NCBI RefSeq assembly: GCF_963583255.1
Contig: NC_084807.1
Span: 4,134,872-4,198,871 of the forward strand
Reading direction: 5' to 3'
Source of the DNA: Pyrus communis
Lineage: Eukaryota; Streptophyta; Magnoliopsida; Rosales; Rosaceae
DNA: 64,000 nucleotides
This document shows positions 46,901-64,000 of the stretch, piece by piece (within the stretch, counting starts at the first letter, position 1; every line of letters begins with the position of its first letter). Both the position numbers and the translations under genes were made by a program. The notes under the pieces were generated by a model. The model was not told where the DNA came from, searched no databases, and saw only the letters and a program-made list of their open reading frames with translations.

Positions 46901-49900
46901 TTCAAATTCCATGGTACCAGAAAGAATAAACAAGATAATCAAGAACTTACTAGAAGAGAATAAAGCGCAACTATACCTCATGTGCACTCATCTTGAATGC
47001 CCGTTTCTTTTGTGGAGAATGAACAGAGTTTGATGCCGCAGAAACTGTAGTTTTAACATTTAGCAAAATATCCTTCTTTTCTGTTGTAGAATCTGCTCCA
47101 TTTATTTGTAAAATTGAACTGTCAGAAGGAGCATCGATCCTAAATGGGCCATTTTCTCTAACCTTATCCTGCTTTTGAGAGGTGAAGTCTTGAGGAGCAC
47201 CGATCCTAAGTGGGCCATTTTCTCTAACCTTATCCTGCTTTTGAGAGGTGAATTCTCGAGCATCTGGTATCACATGATCAGCGGAAACATCAAACTTATA
47301 ATTGAAATTTTTATTATTATTATGTTCGTTGTCCAAAAATTTTGGTGAATCCACATCCTCCAGGCTTTTCCGAGCCTGACCATATAGCATTGATGGGGAA
47401 AGCTTAGTTGGCGATTTGTCTCTCACAGTATGGAGATTGGGCTCAGATGATTTCTCTTTTGGAGAGACCAACTTATCAAGCTGCTCAAGTATTTTGGACG
47501 CCATTTCACTGGACTTTGAGGGAACAGTAGAGAAACTTGTACTAGGACCTGAATTGTCTCCAGTTTCTGGTAATGCTTTGTGCTTAGGTTCACCCAATGA
47601 TAGTGGCTTCCACAAGTTTTGAGCAGCCTCAGAACTTATTCTTGCCCCACGAATGGCAGTAGTAGGGGAGCTCAAGCCTCTTGAAGACAGAAGATTAGGT
47701 TTTTGACGAATTCTCCGAATAGGACCAACAGATCCTATGTCATTGTCTAAGACTGAGAATCTGCGCTTCGAGGCCTACAAATAAAAACAAACAATTCAAA
47801 TGACATAAATCTGGAGGTGATTAGTGCAAATGAAGAGTAGCATTAGATAATCATCAGATATCATACCCCTTGTTTAGATCCAGAAAGTTGGCTTTGCTCC
47901 CATACAGACTGAGATGATGAAGCACCACCATAAGCATCAACTTTCGACCCAGCACCCTGAAATACAAGCAAATACAAAGTCAGGGCCCAAACTCCCAGTA
48001 AACATATATGATTTTTTTAAAGAAACGGTTGTATGAAGATCAAGAAACCAACAAAGGGATCGGTCGAGAAGACCAACCCAGAACACAGCAAATAAACAAA
48101 ACTTAGATGAACATAGAAAAGACCCAGCACAATCAGCTGAGAAAACACCTAGAAGACTTTAAAGGATAACCACTTTCTGATCTAGCCTAAGCAAAAAGAG
48201 AGAGATTCCCTGAACTCTGAGGAAAAGGAAGCCGGCAACGAGATCCTTCTAATTTTTTATTTTAGTTAACAGATATCCTTCTATTTCTCTCCATCCAAAT
48301 GACCCAAATTACCGCATGGAACATACAATCCATATGACCTTGGCTTTCTTGCCCTTCCAAAGCCAAAAATGGCATTCATTAAAAGATAAGTTTTTGGGAT
48401 TGACCAAGTGAATCCCAGTAAACATTCAAAACCTGAAGGGGATCTGTACTTTTTCTTATACCCAGAAATCCTCAAACCTGCTTTGGGAAATCGGATGTCA
48501 AATTGGAGAACACTGTTGAGAATATCGCATTTAAGAATGGGAAAAATAGAACAAACTCCGGAAATTGAAAACAAATAACCAAGATAAATAACACCAAGAA
48601 TTTACGTGGTTCGGCAATATGTGCCTACGTCCACAGACAGCAACAACAATCTTTCACCGTATCAATAATGAGTACAACCAATAATCTTGCCAAATCTCTA
48701 GAACTAGGACTTGACGAAAAACCTGAAGGAACAAGAACAAGAAATACACCATCTCTTTTCTTTTCTCTCACACACTTTACAATATTCTCTCACTCTAATC
48801 CCCTGAGTGGTATACAATTTATTGTTTTGTTCCCAACTCAAAACTAGTACAATAGTCCCTTTAAATAGACATAATAAAGGTCTTCTTCAATAAGGATTAC
48901 TAATCCTAATTGGAATCTAGTTATGAATCCTTCTCCAATTGAGAAACTAACTCCAATTGGGAAAACAATTTAATCCTCTAAGACTATAATTCCTTATAGA
49001 CGTAAGACAACTTATCATGGGCTGGAAAAAACCCAACAATCTCCCCCTCCAGACCATGAGGAAGGTATACAAAAAAAATTGGATTACTCCTCTTGACCAA
49101 ACTCCCATTGATCGAACATTTCATGACCAGACTCCCCCTGATCGAACTACCCATAATCAAGCTCCCCTTGATCGAACTACTCATTAACCAAGACCCTCTT
49201 GATTAGACTTCTCTTGACCAGGCTCCCCCTGATCGCAATACCCATCGTCATTGGCAAAGGCAAGTATAGACTTCTTTGCCAGAAAACATCGCTTATTGTC
49301 ATCTTGGTCCAATCAGCATCAAACATACTTGCTGGCTTGCTCCTAACAACTTCAGTAAAGCATGTCCTCCTCTTGATTTCCACGTAACCTAATTAAAGCG
49401 GGTTGCACCCTCCATTCTAAACAGATATCAGCCAAACCTGGCTCTAATAACACTTTTTGAGAATATCGCATTTAAGAATGGGAAAAATAGAACAAACTCC
49501 GGAAATCAAAAACAAATAACCAAGATAAATAACACCAAGAATTTACGTGGTTCGGCAATATGTGCCTACATCCACGGGACAGCAACAACAATCTTTCACC
49601 ATATCAATAATGAGTACAACCAATAATCTTGCCAAATCTCTAGAACTAGGACTTGACGAAAAACCTGAAAGAACAAGAACAAGAAATACACTCTCTTTTC
49701 TTTTCTCTCGCACACTTTACAATATTCTCTCACTCTAATCCCTTGAGTGGTATACAATTTATTGTTTTGCTCCCAACTCAAAAATAGTACAATAGTCCCT
49801 TTATATAGACATAATAAAGGTCTTCTTCAATAAGGATTACTAATCCTAATTGGCATCTAGTTATGCCAATTGAGAAAACAACTCCAATTGGGAAAACAAT

Positions 49901-52900
49901 TTAATCCGCTAAGACTATAATTCCTTATAGACGTAGGACAACTTATCATGGGCTGGAAAAAAACCCAACAAACACCGCTCAACCCTGCAATCTTTGGAAG
50001 GCAGGAAACTCTAGCAAATGGCTACATAGATACCTTGAACATATGTACCACATGCCGAATCACTCAACTAAACCAACATTAATTGAAAAGAACTATTCTC
50101 ATAGCAAACAAACCTTCAAAGTACTCGTTGTGCGGACTCGAGAGTATGGTGTTCGAGCCATGCTGTATATAGCAGACCTGCCATGAGATCTAGGGGTCAC
50201 AGAACCATTTTGTGGAGCCACGCCACTGCCAGAATTCCTTGGCACAAGTGACATCGTTGGCGATTTTGAAGGAAATGGCAGACTGCTCAAAATAGGGAAA
50301 TCTTCATGGTGTGTTTGACCTCGCAAATTTAACAATGATGGAGATACTTTTGAAGGCCTACTGCCCATGTAAGCTTTTGCGAGTTCTGCAGGTGAAGCAA
50401 CTTCTTCATCAAGGACCTGAAGACATTTTAACCACTAAATGTGAAAAAAGAGCCAAAGTGAATATTCCATAGGAACTATCATTCCACAATTAGTTTAAAT
50501 TAAAGATAAGCTCGCACAAGACCATGGCTTTCACAAACTAATGAGCCAAAATATACAAATGGAAAGTAAGTTATCATACACTAGCACTAACAATAGGGTT
50601 TGAAGCAAGGCGGCTCTCAATCCCATTTTTGTCTAGCAACGGAGTTTTAGGAAATTCCTCCTTTCTGTCATGAGAAACCACCGACTTTGAAGGTATCACT
50701 TCAGACCTTTTCTCTTGATTCTCAATTGGCACATCAACAGTTCTTGAATGCAACAGCTCTGTCAATCGATCAATCTCAGATCTGCAGAGGTGATTAACAT
50801 TCAACATCAAGATAAGCCCATGTTAGAAGAAAAAAAGTTCCATGATAAACACATGTTCAAAGAAAAAAAAAATGTTCTAAGCCCCAAACACGCCATGGAT
50901 GAAATCATAAATGCACAAGTGGTACACCAACCCCCATCAATTCCATTAAGAACACACACAAACATACACTTCATCTCTCTCTCTCTCTCTCTAAAACATC
51001 ATCCCCATTCATCAATAGTACTTGGAAGTAATACCACGAAGTATATATCAACTTGACCAGACCAAAAAAGAAGTATGCATATAACAACTTACCTGGTAAA
51101 GGTCTTCTGCTCTAAAATTTGTTCAAGCTCAGTGAGCTCGCCTCCATCACCAGTAGTACTTGGATGACTTGGACCGGAACATTGACCAATTGGGACTTTT
51201 AGCACTCCAGGAAGATCCTTTACAGTGTACATTTACATACAACATATTGTCAAACATGATATCAAAACCATAAAAAAATGATTAAGAATCTATGAAATGA
51301 ATTGAACTGAAAATTGTTTTACTTGAAAATAAATAATAGCATACCATCATAACTCAATCAAAATAAAATTTACACATCAGTGGTAAAACAACAAGGAATA
51401 GTGGGCAACAAAAAATGTGTGGATGTAACATGGACTACTCTTATACCAAAGAGTAAATATGTGAATAAATAGTCTATTGAGGATATCAAGTTTTTATGGG
51501 CCATTATCTGTTCCTTAATAATGTCCTCTAACATAACTTTAGTAGTGTAAAGCCAAGCAGTGCACTTGCAGGAAACTTGAGATATTCACTTAACCCTAAA
51601 ATGTATTCTAAGACGCGCGCAACATAGAAGAAAATCAGGGTACAAAATATTTCCCGTGAACATAAATTTCGAGTCTAAATAATGGGAGGGAAAAAAAGTT
51701 CACTATGCTTATAATACTCAAACACAGGGCCCAAGAAAGATCCAAGTATCATGATGTACTGCCTAAAAATAGCTCCAGAAAGAAATGATGTAATCTCATC
51801 TAAAAACAGGACTTTTAACAAAACAATAAGCATATAGCTTACTCCCAATCACTAAGCGCAAAGCCCAATCAGTGCTAAAATACAAATATCTAACACATTA
51901 AACTTACCACAGTAACTTTTTCTTTGTCCTTCACCTTTGCTTCATGGTTTACCCCTGATAAAGTAATGGAAGACTAAATTCGTAAGTAGTTGGTAAAGAA
52001 ACTAATAAAGCAATCTCAGTCTTAAGCTCAGAGGAGAAGGCAGAGAAAAAGTTTTTTATTTTTCTGAAAAGGGCACAGAAGAAAGTTCACGATGGCTAAT
52101 CATAATTTTTTCATTTTATAAAAATGAAGACATTTTATGATAACAAGTACAAGGCATGCAAGATAACATGGACATACATGCAACAGTATGTATGAACATA
52201 CTTGCATTCAAGAAACAAAGGAAGGAGCCACCGACCAACTAAATGTTAAAGTCACAATGACCACTGAAAAAGGTGCAGCATCCTTTCAAAGAAAGGATAC
52301 AGATGATTTTTTTAATATTTGAAAAATTAATAAGGATGATATATTACTCATAAATAAAGTGAAACAATAATTAAAAAAGGGTAATCAGGGGATTTTGGAA
52401 GATATACCAACATCAGACTCTGTATCAATCAAGCTCAATCTTACAAGAACTACTTATTGATCATACCAATTAACAATTTACAAGAGAATAAATTAAACCA
52501 GCAGTAGAATAAGGCGGAGCAAGGATTCTTTGTCTTCCTCCTACCAAAAATAAAGGATTTTTACGTCTTCCTAATAGCGTAACTCTGCATGTTATGTATA
52601 ACTTGAAATTCAGAAGACCAACTTGAATTTTGGATTCCGTCGATTGCAATTTCAAACAGTTTTCATTAAACATGATGAACTTCCAGGTTTTTCTTATAGA
52701 CGCCACAACTATTGTAATGAAAACAATGAATTCTAAGTCTCACATACCTAGCTTCAAATCAACAAGAAAATATCAAAGAAATCAACCTCATTACATTTCA
52801 CAGCACAAAAAACTCAGCCAGAAGATAATTGTTAAAAACATGGAAGTAAAATTAGCAAAAACAGAACGAAAGGTGTCCCTAACAACGAAATCCCAACTCC

Positions 52901-53277
52901 ACATTAAATGATTAAACCCAAACAAATTCCCCCAAAACTTAGGGCACAACTAAGAAACCCATGGAATAGTTAACAGAGATAGTCACGAAAGCAGTAAAAG
53001 CCGAACCTGTAGAAGTCGACTGAGGCGGAGGAAGGCGTTTGCGAAAGACGGAGGAGAAGAGGCGGTGGGCGCCGGAGTAAATGAGGCGCTGAGCCGGATC
53101 GACGAGCTTCGAGAGCCAGCCATCGTTGGCGGCGCTAGGGTTTCGTAAAATCCTTGGTGGCCGATCGTACGGTGTTGCTTGGGTGGTCCGTCGAAACGGC
53201 GTCTTCCGGAACTTGCCACCCGCACCCAATCCTTCGTATGCCTGCTTCTGCTTCTCTTCCCGCGCGGGCGACGCCAT
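43918..53277 (-). CDS. NUP1: FG nucleoporin NUP1/NUP136, nine exons, 1322 aa
   Basis: Plant-specific nuclear-basket FG nucleoporin, involved in mRNA export and nuclear shape in Arabidopsis. Exons in phase: 53007-53277, 51908-51954, 51093-51217, 50580-50781, 50114-50416, 47867-47956, 46977-47774, 46461-46879 and 43918-45631. The N-terminus has the conserved basic start (GAGGKFRKTPFRR, DGWLSKLVDPAQRLIYSGAHRLFSSVFRKR), with an amphipathic stretch likely to contact membrane. The middle is disordered and charged (ATTTATACC-type repeats are absent here; instead two SQKQDKVRENGP units occur). The last exon is Ser/Ala/Thr-rich with FGxx and FxFG motifs (FSFGGSIFG, repeated APFVFGGSS) and ends in a basic tail, KPQRRIIKVKHNRPRKK. 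Intron 5 houses a TRIM element. The gene identity is firm; each exon join was checked for phase only. Confidence 0.93.
44440..44690 (-). repeat. Coding tandem repeat in the NUP1 FG domain
   Basis: Four to five near-identical units of the type NSAPFVFGGSSTAAAT are encoded in tandem, each supplying an FG. The repetition creates long antisense frames on both strands that are not genes. Confidence 0.9.
48514..49970 (-). mobile_element. Complete TRIM retrotransposon in NUP1 intron 5
   Basis: Two direct LTRs, 48514-49038 (525 bp) and about 49455-49970, share nearly all of their sequence (TTGAGAATATCGCATTTAAG to GCTGGAAAAAACCCAACA). Read on the minus strand the LTR is TGTTGGG...TCTCAACA. A primer site complementary to initiator tRNA-Met follows the 5' LTR (plus-strand text CCTGGCTCTAATAACA, 49437-49452). 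A polypurine tract precedes the 3' LTR (plus text ATCTCCCCCTCC, 49039-49050). The 5-bp duplication AACAC is at 48509-48513 and 49971-49975. The internal region is only ~416 bp, non-coding, with CTCCCCCTGATCGAAC-type repeats. Confidence 0.93.
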
Positions 53278-56200
53278 GAGAGAGAGGAGAGAGAGGAGAG
53301 AGATAGAGAGAGCGCGCTAGGGTTTCAAAATTTTGTGGGGGTAGAGAGAGGGATGGGATTGCAAATTAGGGTTTTTAATTGCACCGACCGAGAGTGGAAA
53401 TGAAGGGGGCCAATTTGATATTTAACGAAACGTGTCGGGGACAGGGAGAGAGTGACAGAAATATGGAATGATATTTTTTTTATTTTGTTGGGGAAACCAC
53501 AGGTATATGAAACTAGCTCTAATAAATTCGGTTAAAATGAATATGGTACTTTACCACTGGAAAAAAAATAATAATTTGTATGCACCGTGTTTCGCATTCG
53601 ATCCTCATCAGTTTCTTTTTATAAATATTTAATAATTTATTTCACTAATGTTATCGTTTAAAAAACAATGAAAAAAATAAAATAAAAATAACAAAGATTG
53701 GTTTTTTTTTTTAAACAATAAGATATTCATTGGTAAGTAATAGAACACGTACAATCATTGAGGATAGGGTACATATAATGGGTCTCGATAAAAATATTGC
53801 CGAGAATTTCAACCCAGTCTAACAATTTAACTAAGACTGGTTTTATATTTTATTCAAAAACGTTGATAAATTTCAAAAATAATTGTAAGAATTCATCTTT
53901 TCAACCGTTTTGATTAATACCAAAAAAATTGTTTGCTATAGAATTTAAAGTTACTTTAGATCTTAAAATTCAAGAGCCAATTAAAAATATAAAAGGTTAT
54001 ATTCAATTGAGATTTGAAGGATCTTAAAAGATTTCTATATTCATGAAGTTAAATGGAGTTTCATACATTTCATATGAATTTTAAGGGAAATTATTAGAAA
54101 TCTTATGGGTTGAGACTTAATTTCTTAAAACCTATAAAACACTATAAAACCTCTCTAAACTCATTAAAATCCTTCATCTTTAAAAATACTTTAAACTCCA
54201 ATCATAATTGAATACATATAAAGTTTGATAAACTACTTTAAAATCTGAAATGAATACACTCATATTTCTCTAGAGTTTTATAAAGGGTATTTTAACAAAA
54301 AAACTCCGGGTACTGTTCACTTCAACGAAAAACCATATTTTTACACTAAAAGTCAATCTTGGTATTATTCACTTTAGTCTTTACACTTTATTTTGTCCTT
54401 ATTGTTCAAACTCAAAATTTTCAAGTCATTTTCATTAGTTTTTCCTTTTATAAATTCTTAAAATCTTAATTTAATACCCATGAACTGTATTTAAAATCTG
54501 GATTGATTACATATGAATTTGTAAACTTTTTTAAAGTTCTAATTGAATACAGCAAACAAAACAATCGACATCCCGATTTGGGCTTCTTCCTACTCTACTA
54601 GTAACTCCCTGGCCTACCGCTCTCCCCGACGTCGAAACCGTCCCCCGTCAGCAACTTACTTTCCTTTTCTCCAACCTTCCATTTTCCCCTGGTTGGTCTG
54701 ATTCTCTTTTCTTATTTTCCATATTTTTAAATTCTCTGGTATATTTCCTCCTTCCATTGTTGCAAAGTAAACATGGAACCAATGCTCCTACAATAGTTCC
54801 AAAAAAGTTTATTAAACAACTTCAATGAGAATCCGAATTCTAATTCTCCTTAATCCATTTTTCTTCAGTCTCAATTATAGATTAGTAAAACAAGCTGTAT
54901 TTTTCTAAAAACCTAAAACGCAAATTTAAAGGTTTAGACAACATTGTTTGCTAAAAGTGTCTTTACACTTCAAACTCATCATTCACGTAAGTAGAACCTT
55001 AGATCTCTATCTATTAGTGAAAAAGGTTACCAATAAACCATAGTGACAATGGCACTTTAATTAAACTTCGTAAATGTTTATCATATCTTGTTTTTAATCA
55101 ACACACTTTGGGGTGGTATACAATTGGAATTTTATTTTATAAGTATTTACTAAGGACCAAATTTGAAGACCTAGTAAGTTTAAGGGCTAAAGTGCAGGCA
55201 ATTCAAAATTTAGATTGATTATCTAGTTTTGCATGTTGAAAATATACCCACAAAAACATGCTACTCCGTCAAATCCATAAGCAGTGTTCTACTAATAAAT
55301 AGAATCAATATATTTGAGTCAATGGGGTGTTTATTAATTTATTTAACAAGTCGATAAGGATATTGTGAGAAAGACTTTGATGGCACGGGTTTACCACCAC
55401 ATGACGTCTTGTAAAGACGTGTTTTCGCATGCAGTAGGTATAGGAGGCACTGCTAGCTTGGTTATGTGCTATAATCTGAAAATTTTTAGATGCAGATGGT
55501 TCTGCCCCAACTTTTGTCTTTGTAATATCTACCCAAGGTCCCAAAGTGTTGCCCCCTCTTCCCACGCGAGGGTTAAAGCACTGACGAAACCATATGGGTG
55601 ACGTTTTCAACTAGGTCTCCTTGTACATGTGGTATTCCATCTTAGGTCGGTGAAATTTAGTTACTACAAGCACATTGTCATAATCAACCGGTTACGCGAA
55701 GTCTACACATATGAAGTATTTTTATTTTTATTATTTGATAAACAACATCATTGGTTAAATTGTTAGTTGTTAGAGGGAAAAATGAGCGATAGAGATCAAA
55801 CTTGCACCAGAATGCATAAACATGATTGTTTTCCGTCACAGCAGTAAAACGTCATCTGCTTTTAAGTATTTTAATTTAGAATTGTACTTTGGCTATGTTC
55901 AATCAAATCAAATATAATGATTTTGAGTGGGAGGGAGCGGGTGGGCAAGAAAGTGGGATACGCTCATGCAGTTGGATGCTCTAATTCCTTCCTTTTGCAT
56001 GGCGCGCCCACAAAGCAGAAAGTTGTGAAAGCACTTTTCTACCCAACTACCATATAAACTAGTTCTTTCAGCTTACTTTTAGAAAGAGGGCACATTCCAC
56101 ATTTCAAAACTCCCAACTAGGATAAAGTGTTCGAATTTCCGAAATAAATAAATAACTAAAAAATTAAATAACTAGGAGAGTGTTCGTATGGTGACAATGA

Positions 56201-56533
56201 CATAATAAATCAGTGTATGTTACCATCACAGCTCGTAAATGTGTCTTTCAAACCAAGTATGCATATATTCATTATCGATACAAAAAAAAAAAAAAAAAAA
56301 AAACATATGCCAATAAAAGAAATTTCTCCTCGCTGTATACAATACTGAAAGGGCTCCGAGTTTCAGATTCAATATCCCTCGGATAAATTCGGAGAAAATA
56401 ACCCGAAATGCCTGGCTCGACATGGAAGAGCAGTTAAGTACCTTTCTATACAATCTTAACACCTCAAAACAATGAAGAACGAAGCAGGAAACCCGAACCC
56501 CTCTTTGTTATCTATGAGCTAAATTTCAAGTGC
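53278..56533. other. Intergenic region between NUP1 and the CDPK gene
   Basis: The shared upstream region of NUP1 lies at the left (GA-rich leader at 53,278-53,315), and the CDPK 3' side at the right. About 53,928-54,560 has weak inverted ends (TTGTTTGCTATAGAAT against GAATACAGCAAACAA) and may be an old TIR element. It includes GTACTGTTCACTTCAACGAA, a phrase of a common intergenic repeat. No gene is supported. Confidence 0.4.
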
Positions 56534-61868
<5,335 letters not shown>

Positions 61869-63236
61869 TTCGACCAAAACTCTATTCCTTCCTTAACACT
61901 TGCTTAACATCAAAATCTAACCTTCTCTATTGAATGTCTCTTAGCACAACACATAAGATCTAATTTCGGAATCCGACAACTATCGTTGATCAAGTCAAAC
62001 TCTCCTCCCACTCTCTCTCTCTCTAGACTCTAATTTATACACTAAAGAAGCAAGATCAAAAGCTTGGATTTGTAACCAAAAAAGTAAAGCATCAAAATTT
62101 CTACCAAGTCAACAGACAGAAGTCACCCTTACCAACTTTCTTTCTGAGATTGCATCAGACTATAGCACATGAACTCTTGTGTTTGAAAGAAGAAACCCAG
62201 AAATCATAAACTCAAAGTATAATTTTCAGAAATGATAGATAAAAATGGTCAAAACCTTGCTTGATCAACGACTAAATCTACAATTACTGACAAGTTTGAG
62301 ATGAAAAAACCAAGGAAAATAAAGGGCAAAGAAGTAGTCAGATGAGATAAACAAACAAATGAATCAAAGGCTATCAAATTTGAACAATTCAAGCATGGTG
62401 CTGCAAAACCCAACTGAGAAAAGGAAACAGGAACTGAGTAGGACAGGTAGAAACAGATAAAGGGCAAGTAGCTAGTAAGTTGTAGGTGAGAGAAAGATAA
62501 TGGGCAAGTAGCTAGTAGGAATGGACTGCAAAGAGAATGGGGGTAGATTTTCCTGTATGTCTCTATCTGCTGCCACTGGAGAAGCATTATTCTATTTGGA
62601 CAGGTTTGTATGTGAATGTGAATGGGAGGAGGGTGAGGACACAGAAGCAAACGCGTTAGGTCCAAATAAAAAAAAATCCCCCGGCTTTCATGGTTCCTTG
62701 TGTTCAATCATGTTATCAAATCATCAGCTGTAATATTGTTGAAAAGATTCAGATGTGTATTGTTTATTACGAATGTGTACGAGCTCTACCCAAAATAGGG
62801 GGACATGAAGAAAATTTTCAAAGAATCTGAATCTCTTTTCTTTTTCTTTTTTGTTGACAACGGGGCAAAAGCCGTGAGAAATGGAAAGATCACATTCACA
62901 TTATCTCAATTATATCTCCAATTACCAAGTAATAATCGACAAACACAAACGAAACACACTGCATAACAAACACAAACGAGCTAGATTACCAACAAAAATT
63001 TTTAACGATCCTTGGTTGGGCCTATGCCTTACGCATTTTATAAAGTGTTGGGTCCACCCGGCCCAACGATTTTGGAGACTTAGTTCACCGAAAACAATTA
63101 AACAAGAGTTCTCACACTCATGTCTAATGAATGTTTACCAGTTTGAATAATGCAAGGTAGTTATTTGACCTGAAATACCACAATTATCTTGTGGAGACAT
63201 CTTTAACCATTCGATGATGCGTGATAACCACATGGT
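61869..63236. other. CDPK upstream region and intergenic DNA
   Basis: The leader of the minus-strand kinase gene, with a CT run near 62,010, is followed by AT-rich sequence without a supported gene. Confidence 0.45.
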
Positions 63237-63518
63237 TTGTTCTACGCATTGTTGGGGTCACAGACTTATCTCTTTATTGATGTTATTGATAAGCAACTTC
63301 AAGAGTTGAATAGTTGTTTTAACAAGGCAATTGCAAAGTTCCTCCTTTGTGTGGCATACTTAAACCCAAATCACTCATTCTCAAATTCTAGCATTGAAAA
63401 GTTAGTTCATTTTGCTCGATTTTCTCCAAAAGATTTTTATGGTCGAGAGCTCACACTTCTTGTAGATGAACTTAAGAATTATATTTCTAACAAGCATCTA
63501 CATAATGAATTTTCTTGA
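63237..63518 (+). pseudogene. Fragment of a hAT/ZMYM-type transposase-derived protein
   Basis: A 93-codon frame resembles the region just before the dimerisation domain of plant hAT-like TTF-type (ZMYM1-like) proteins: FIDVIDKQLQELNSCFNKA, LLCVAYLNPNHSFSNSSIEK and FARFSPKDFYGRELTLLVDE. The usual partner domains are absent on both sides, so it is most likely a truncated remnant. The first Met may be fortuitous. Confidence 0.65.
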
Positions 63519-64000
63519 TTGAAATAAATTAGTAGTCTTGCATAAAAATTAATAGAGGCAAGGTGGGATAAATAGTATCTCTCGGTCTACTTGCTTGTAA
63601 CATTAGCATTGATGATAGCGCGGTGTATACAGGGACGGGCCCCAGGCCTGGCTGCCCATCTAGCCGACCCCAGTTCCCCTCAGCCCCACTCACTTTAACT
63701 CAACCCAAGACCTGTTCCTCAAACATGTTGTGATTTGCCATTTCAACAAAGTCCTCACTTTTTTAGCATTATCCTATATTCCAATTATGTTTTTTAAAAC
63801 TAATTTTCTTGCTTTTTCATTCCATATCAAACATTGTTTTTTTTTTTTTTTTTTTTTTTTTGTTCACTTCTTACAAGTAGTTTATATGGAATTATTTTTT
63901 TTTTCTTGAGTTTTTATTATGCATAAGTATACATTTTAAGGAATCAGACTCATAGATTCCCTAATTAAATGTATTTTTTTACGGTCAAATTTTGTTTATA
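63519..64000. other. Right edge, low-complexity intergenic
   Basis: A GC-rich patch at about 63,630-63,700 (CCCCAGGCCTGGCTGCCC), then AT-rich sequence with a long T run at 63,838-63,860. No gene seen. Confidence 0.4.

Noticed and set aside
52470..52911. Short frames on both strands in NUP1 intron 1
   Set aside because: They lie between verified exons, have no similarity and vary in composition like intron DNA.
53928..54560. Possible TIR element
   Set aside because: The ends match only weakly (GTTTGCTATAGAAT against GAATACAGCAAAC) and no target duplication was found.
55305..55610. 101-codon minus-strand frame in the NUP1-CDPK interval
   Set aside because: No recognisable motif, no splice partner and an overlapping frame on the other strand; not enough to call a gene.

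Overview
This is nuclear DNA from a flowering plant. The genes have many GT-AG introns, the intergenic DNA is AT-rich and full of plant transposable elements, and the proteins are plant types such as a CDPK, a phytocyanin-like protein and the nucleoporin NUP1. The repeat content (RTE-type LINE ends, a small TRIM element, an integrated pararetrovirus) fits a woody eudicot, plausibly Rosaceae (apple/pear tribe). The species is inference; nothing in the window proves it. All exon coordinates were worked out by eye from splice consensus, reading-phase continuity and family knowledge. Most ORF fragments in the window are shadows or random.

Layout. 1-3109 (-): uricase, 5' part only, running off the left edge. 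3370-5995: a direct duplication split by a 969-bp Mutator-like element; one copy also carries a 216-bp MITE. 6704-9642 (+): type I DnaJ/HSP40 with a CaaX end. 9643-11441: intergenic, with another Mutator-like element. 11442-12709 (-): early nodulin-like (phytocyanin-type) protein with a SINE in its intron. 12722-15671: intergenic, with a ~970-bp inverted-repeat element. 15672-16781 (+): single-exon glutaredoxin-domain protein. 16960-17752: two RTE LINE 3' ends in opposite orientations. 19870-22999 (+): cytosolic-5'-nucleotidase-III-type HAD phosphatase with a possible transit peptide.

23640-36790 is a decayed endogenous pararetrovirus (Caulimoviridae) locus. The first copy runs movement protein, capsid region with zinc knuckle, protease, reverse transcriptase, RNase H, a second ORF and a non-coding region. 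It is broken by stops, frameshifts, a ~2.1-kb insertion and a hAT-type MITE. Directly after it come inverted and rearranged partial copies, giving a near-perfect inverted repeat with ~1.8-kb arms and a 28-bp spacer.

37170-38978 (-): mitochondrial p32/MAM33-like protein. 39000-43917: repeats, including a 28-base G tract and a strong hairpin. 43918-53277 (-): nine-exon FG nucleoporin NUP1/NUP136 with a complete TRIM retrotransposon in one intron. 53278-56533: intergenic. 56534-61868 (-): CPK1-like calcium-dependent protein kinase, seven exons. 61869-64000: upstream sequence and a hAT-transposase-like fragment.

The host genes do not form a pathway; they are an ordinary set of housekeeping and signalling genes. 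The pararetrovirus inverted repeat is the most distinctive structure in the window.
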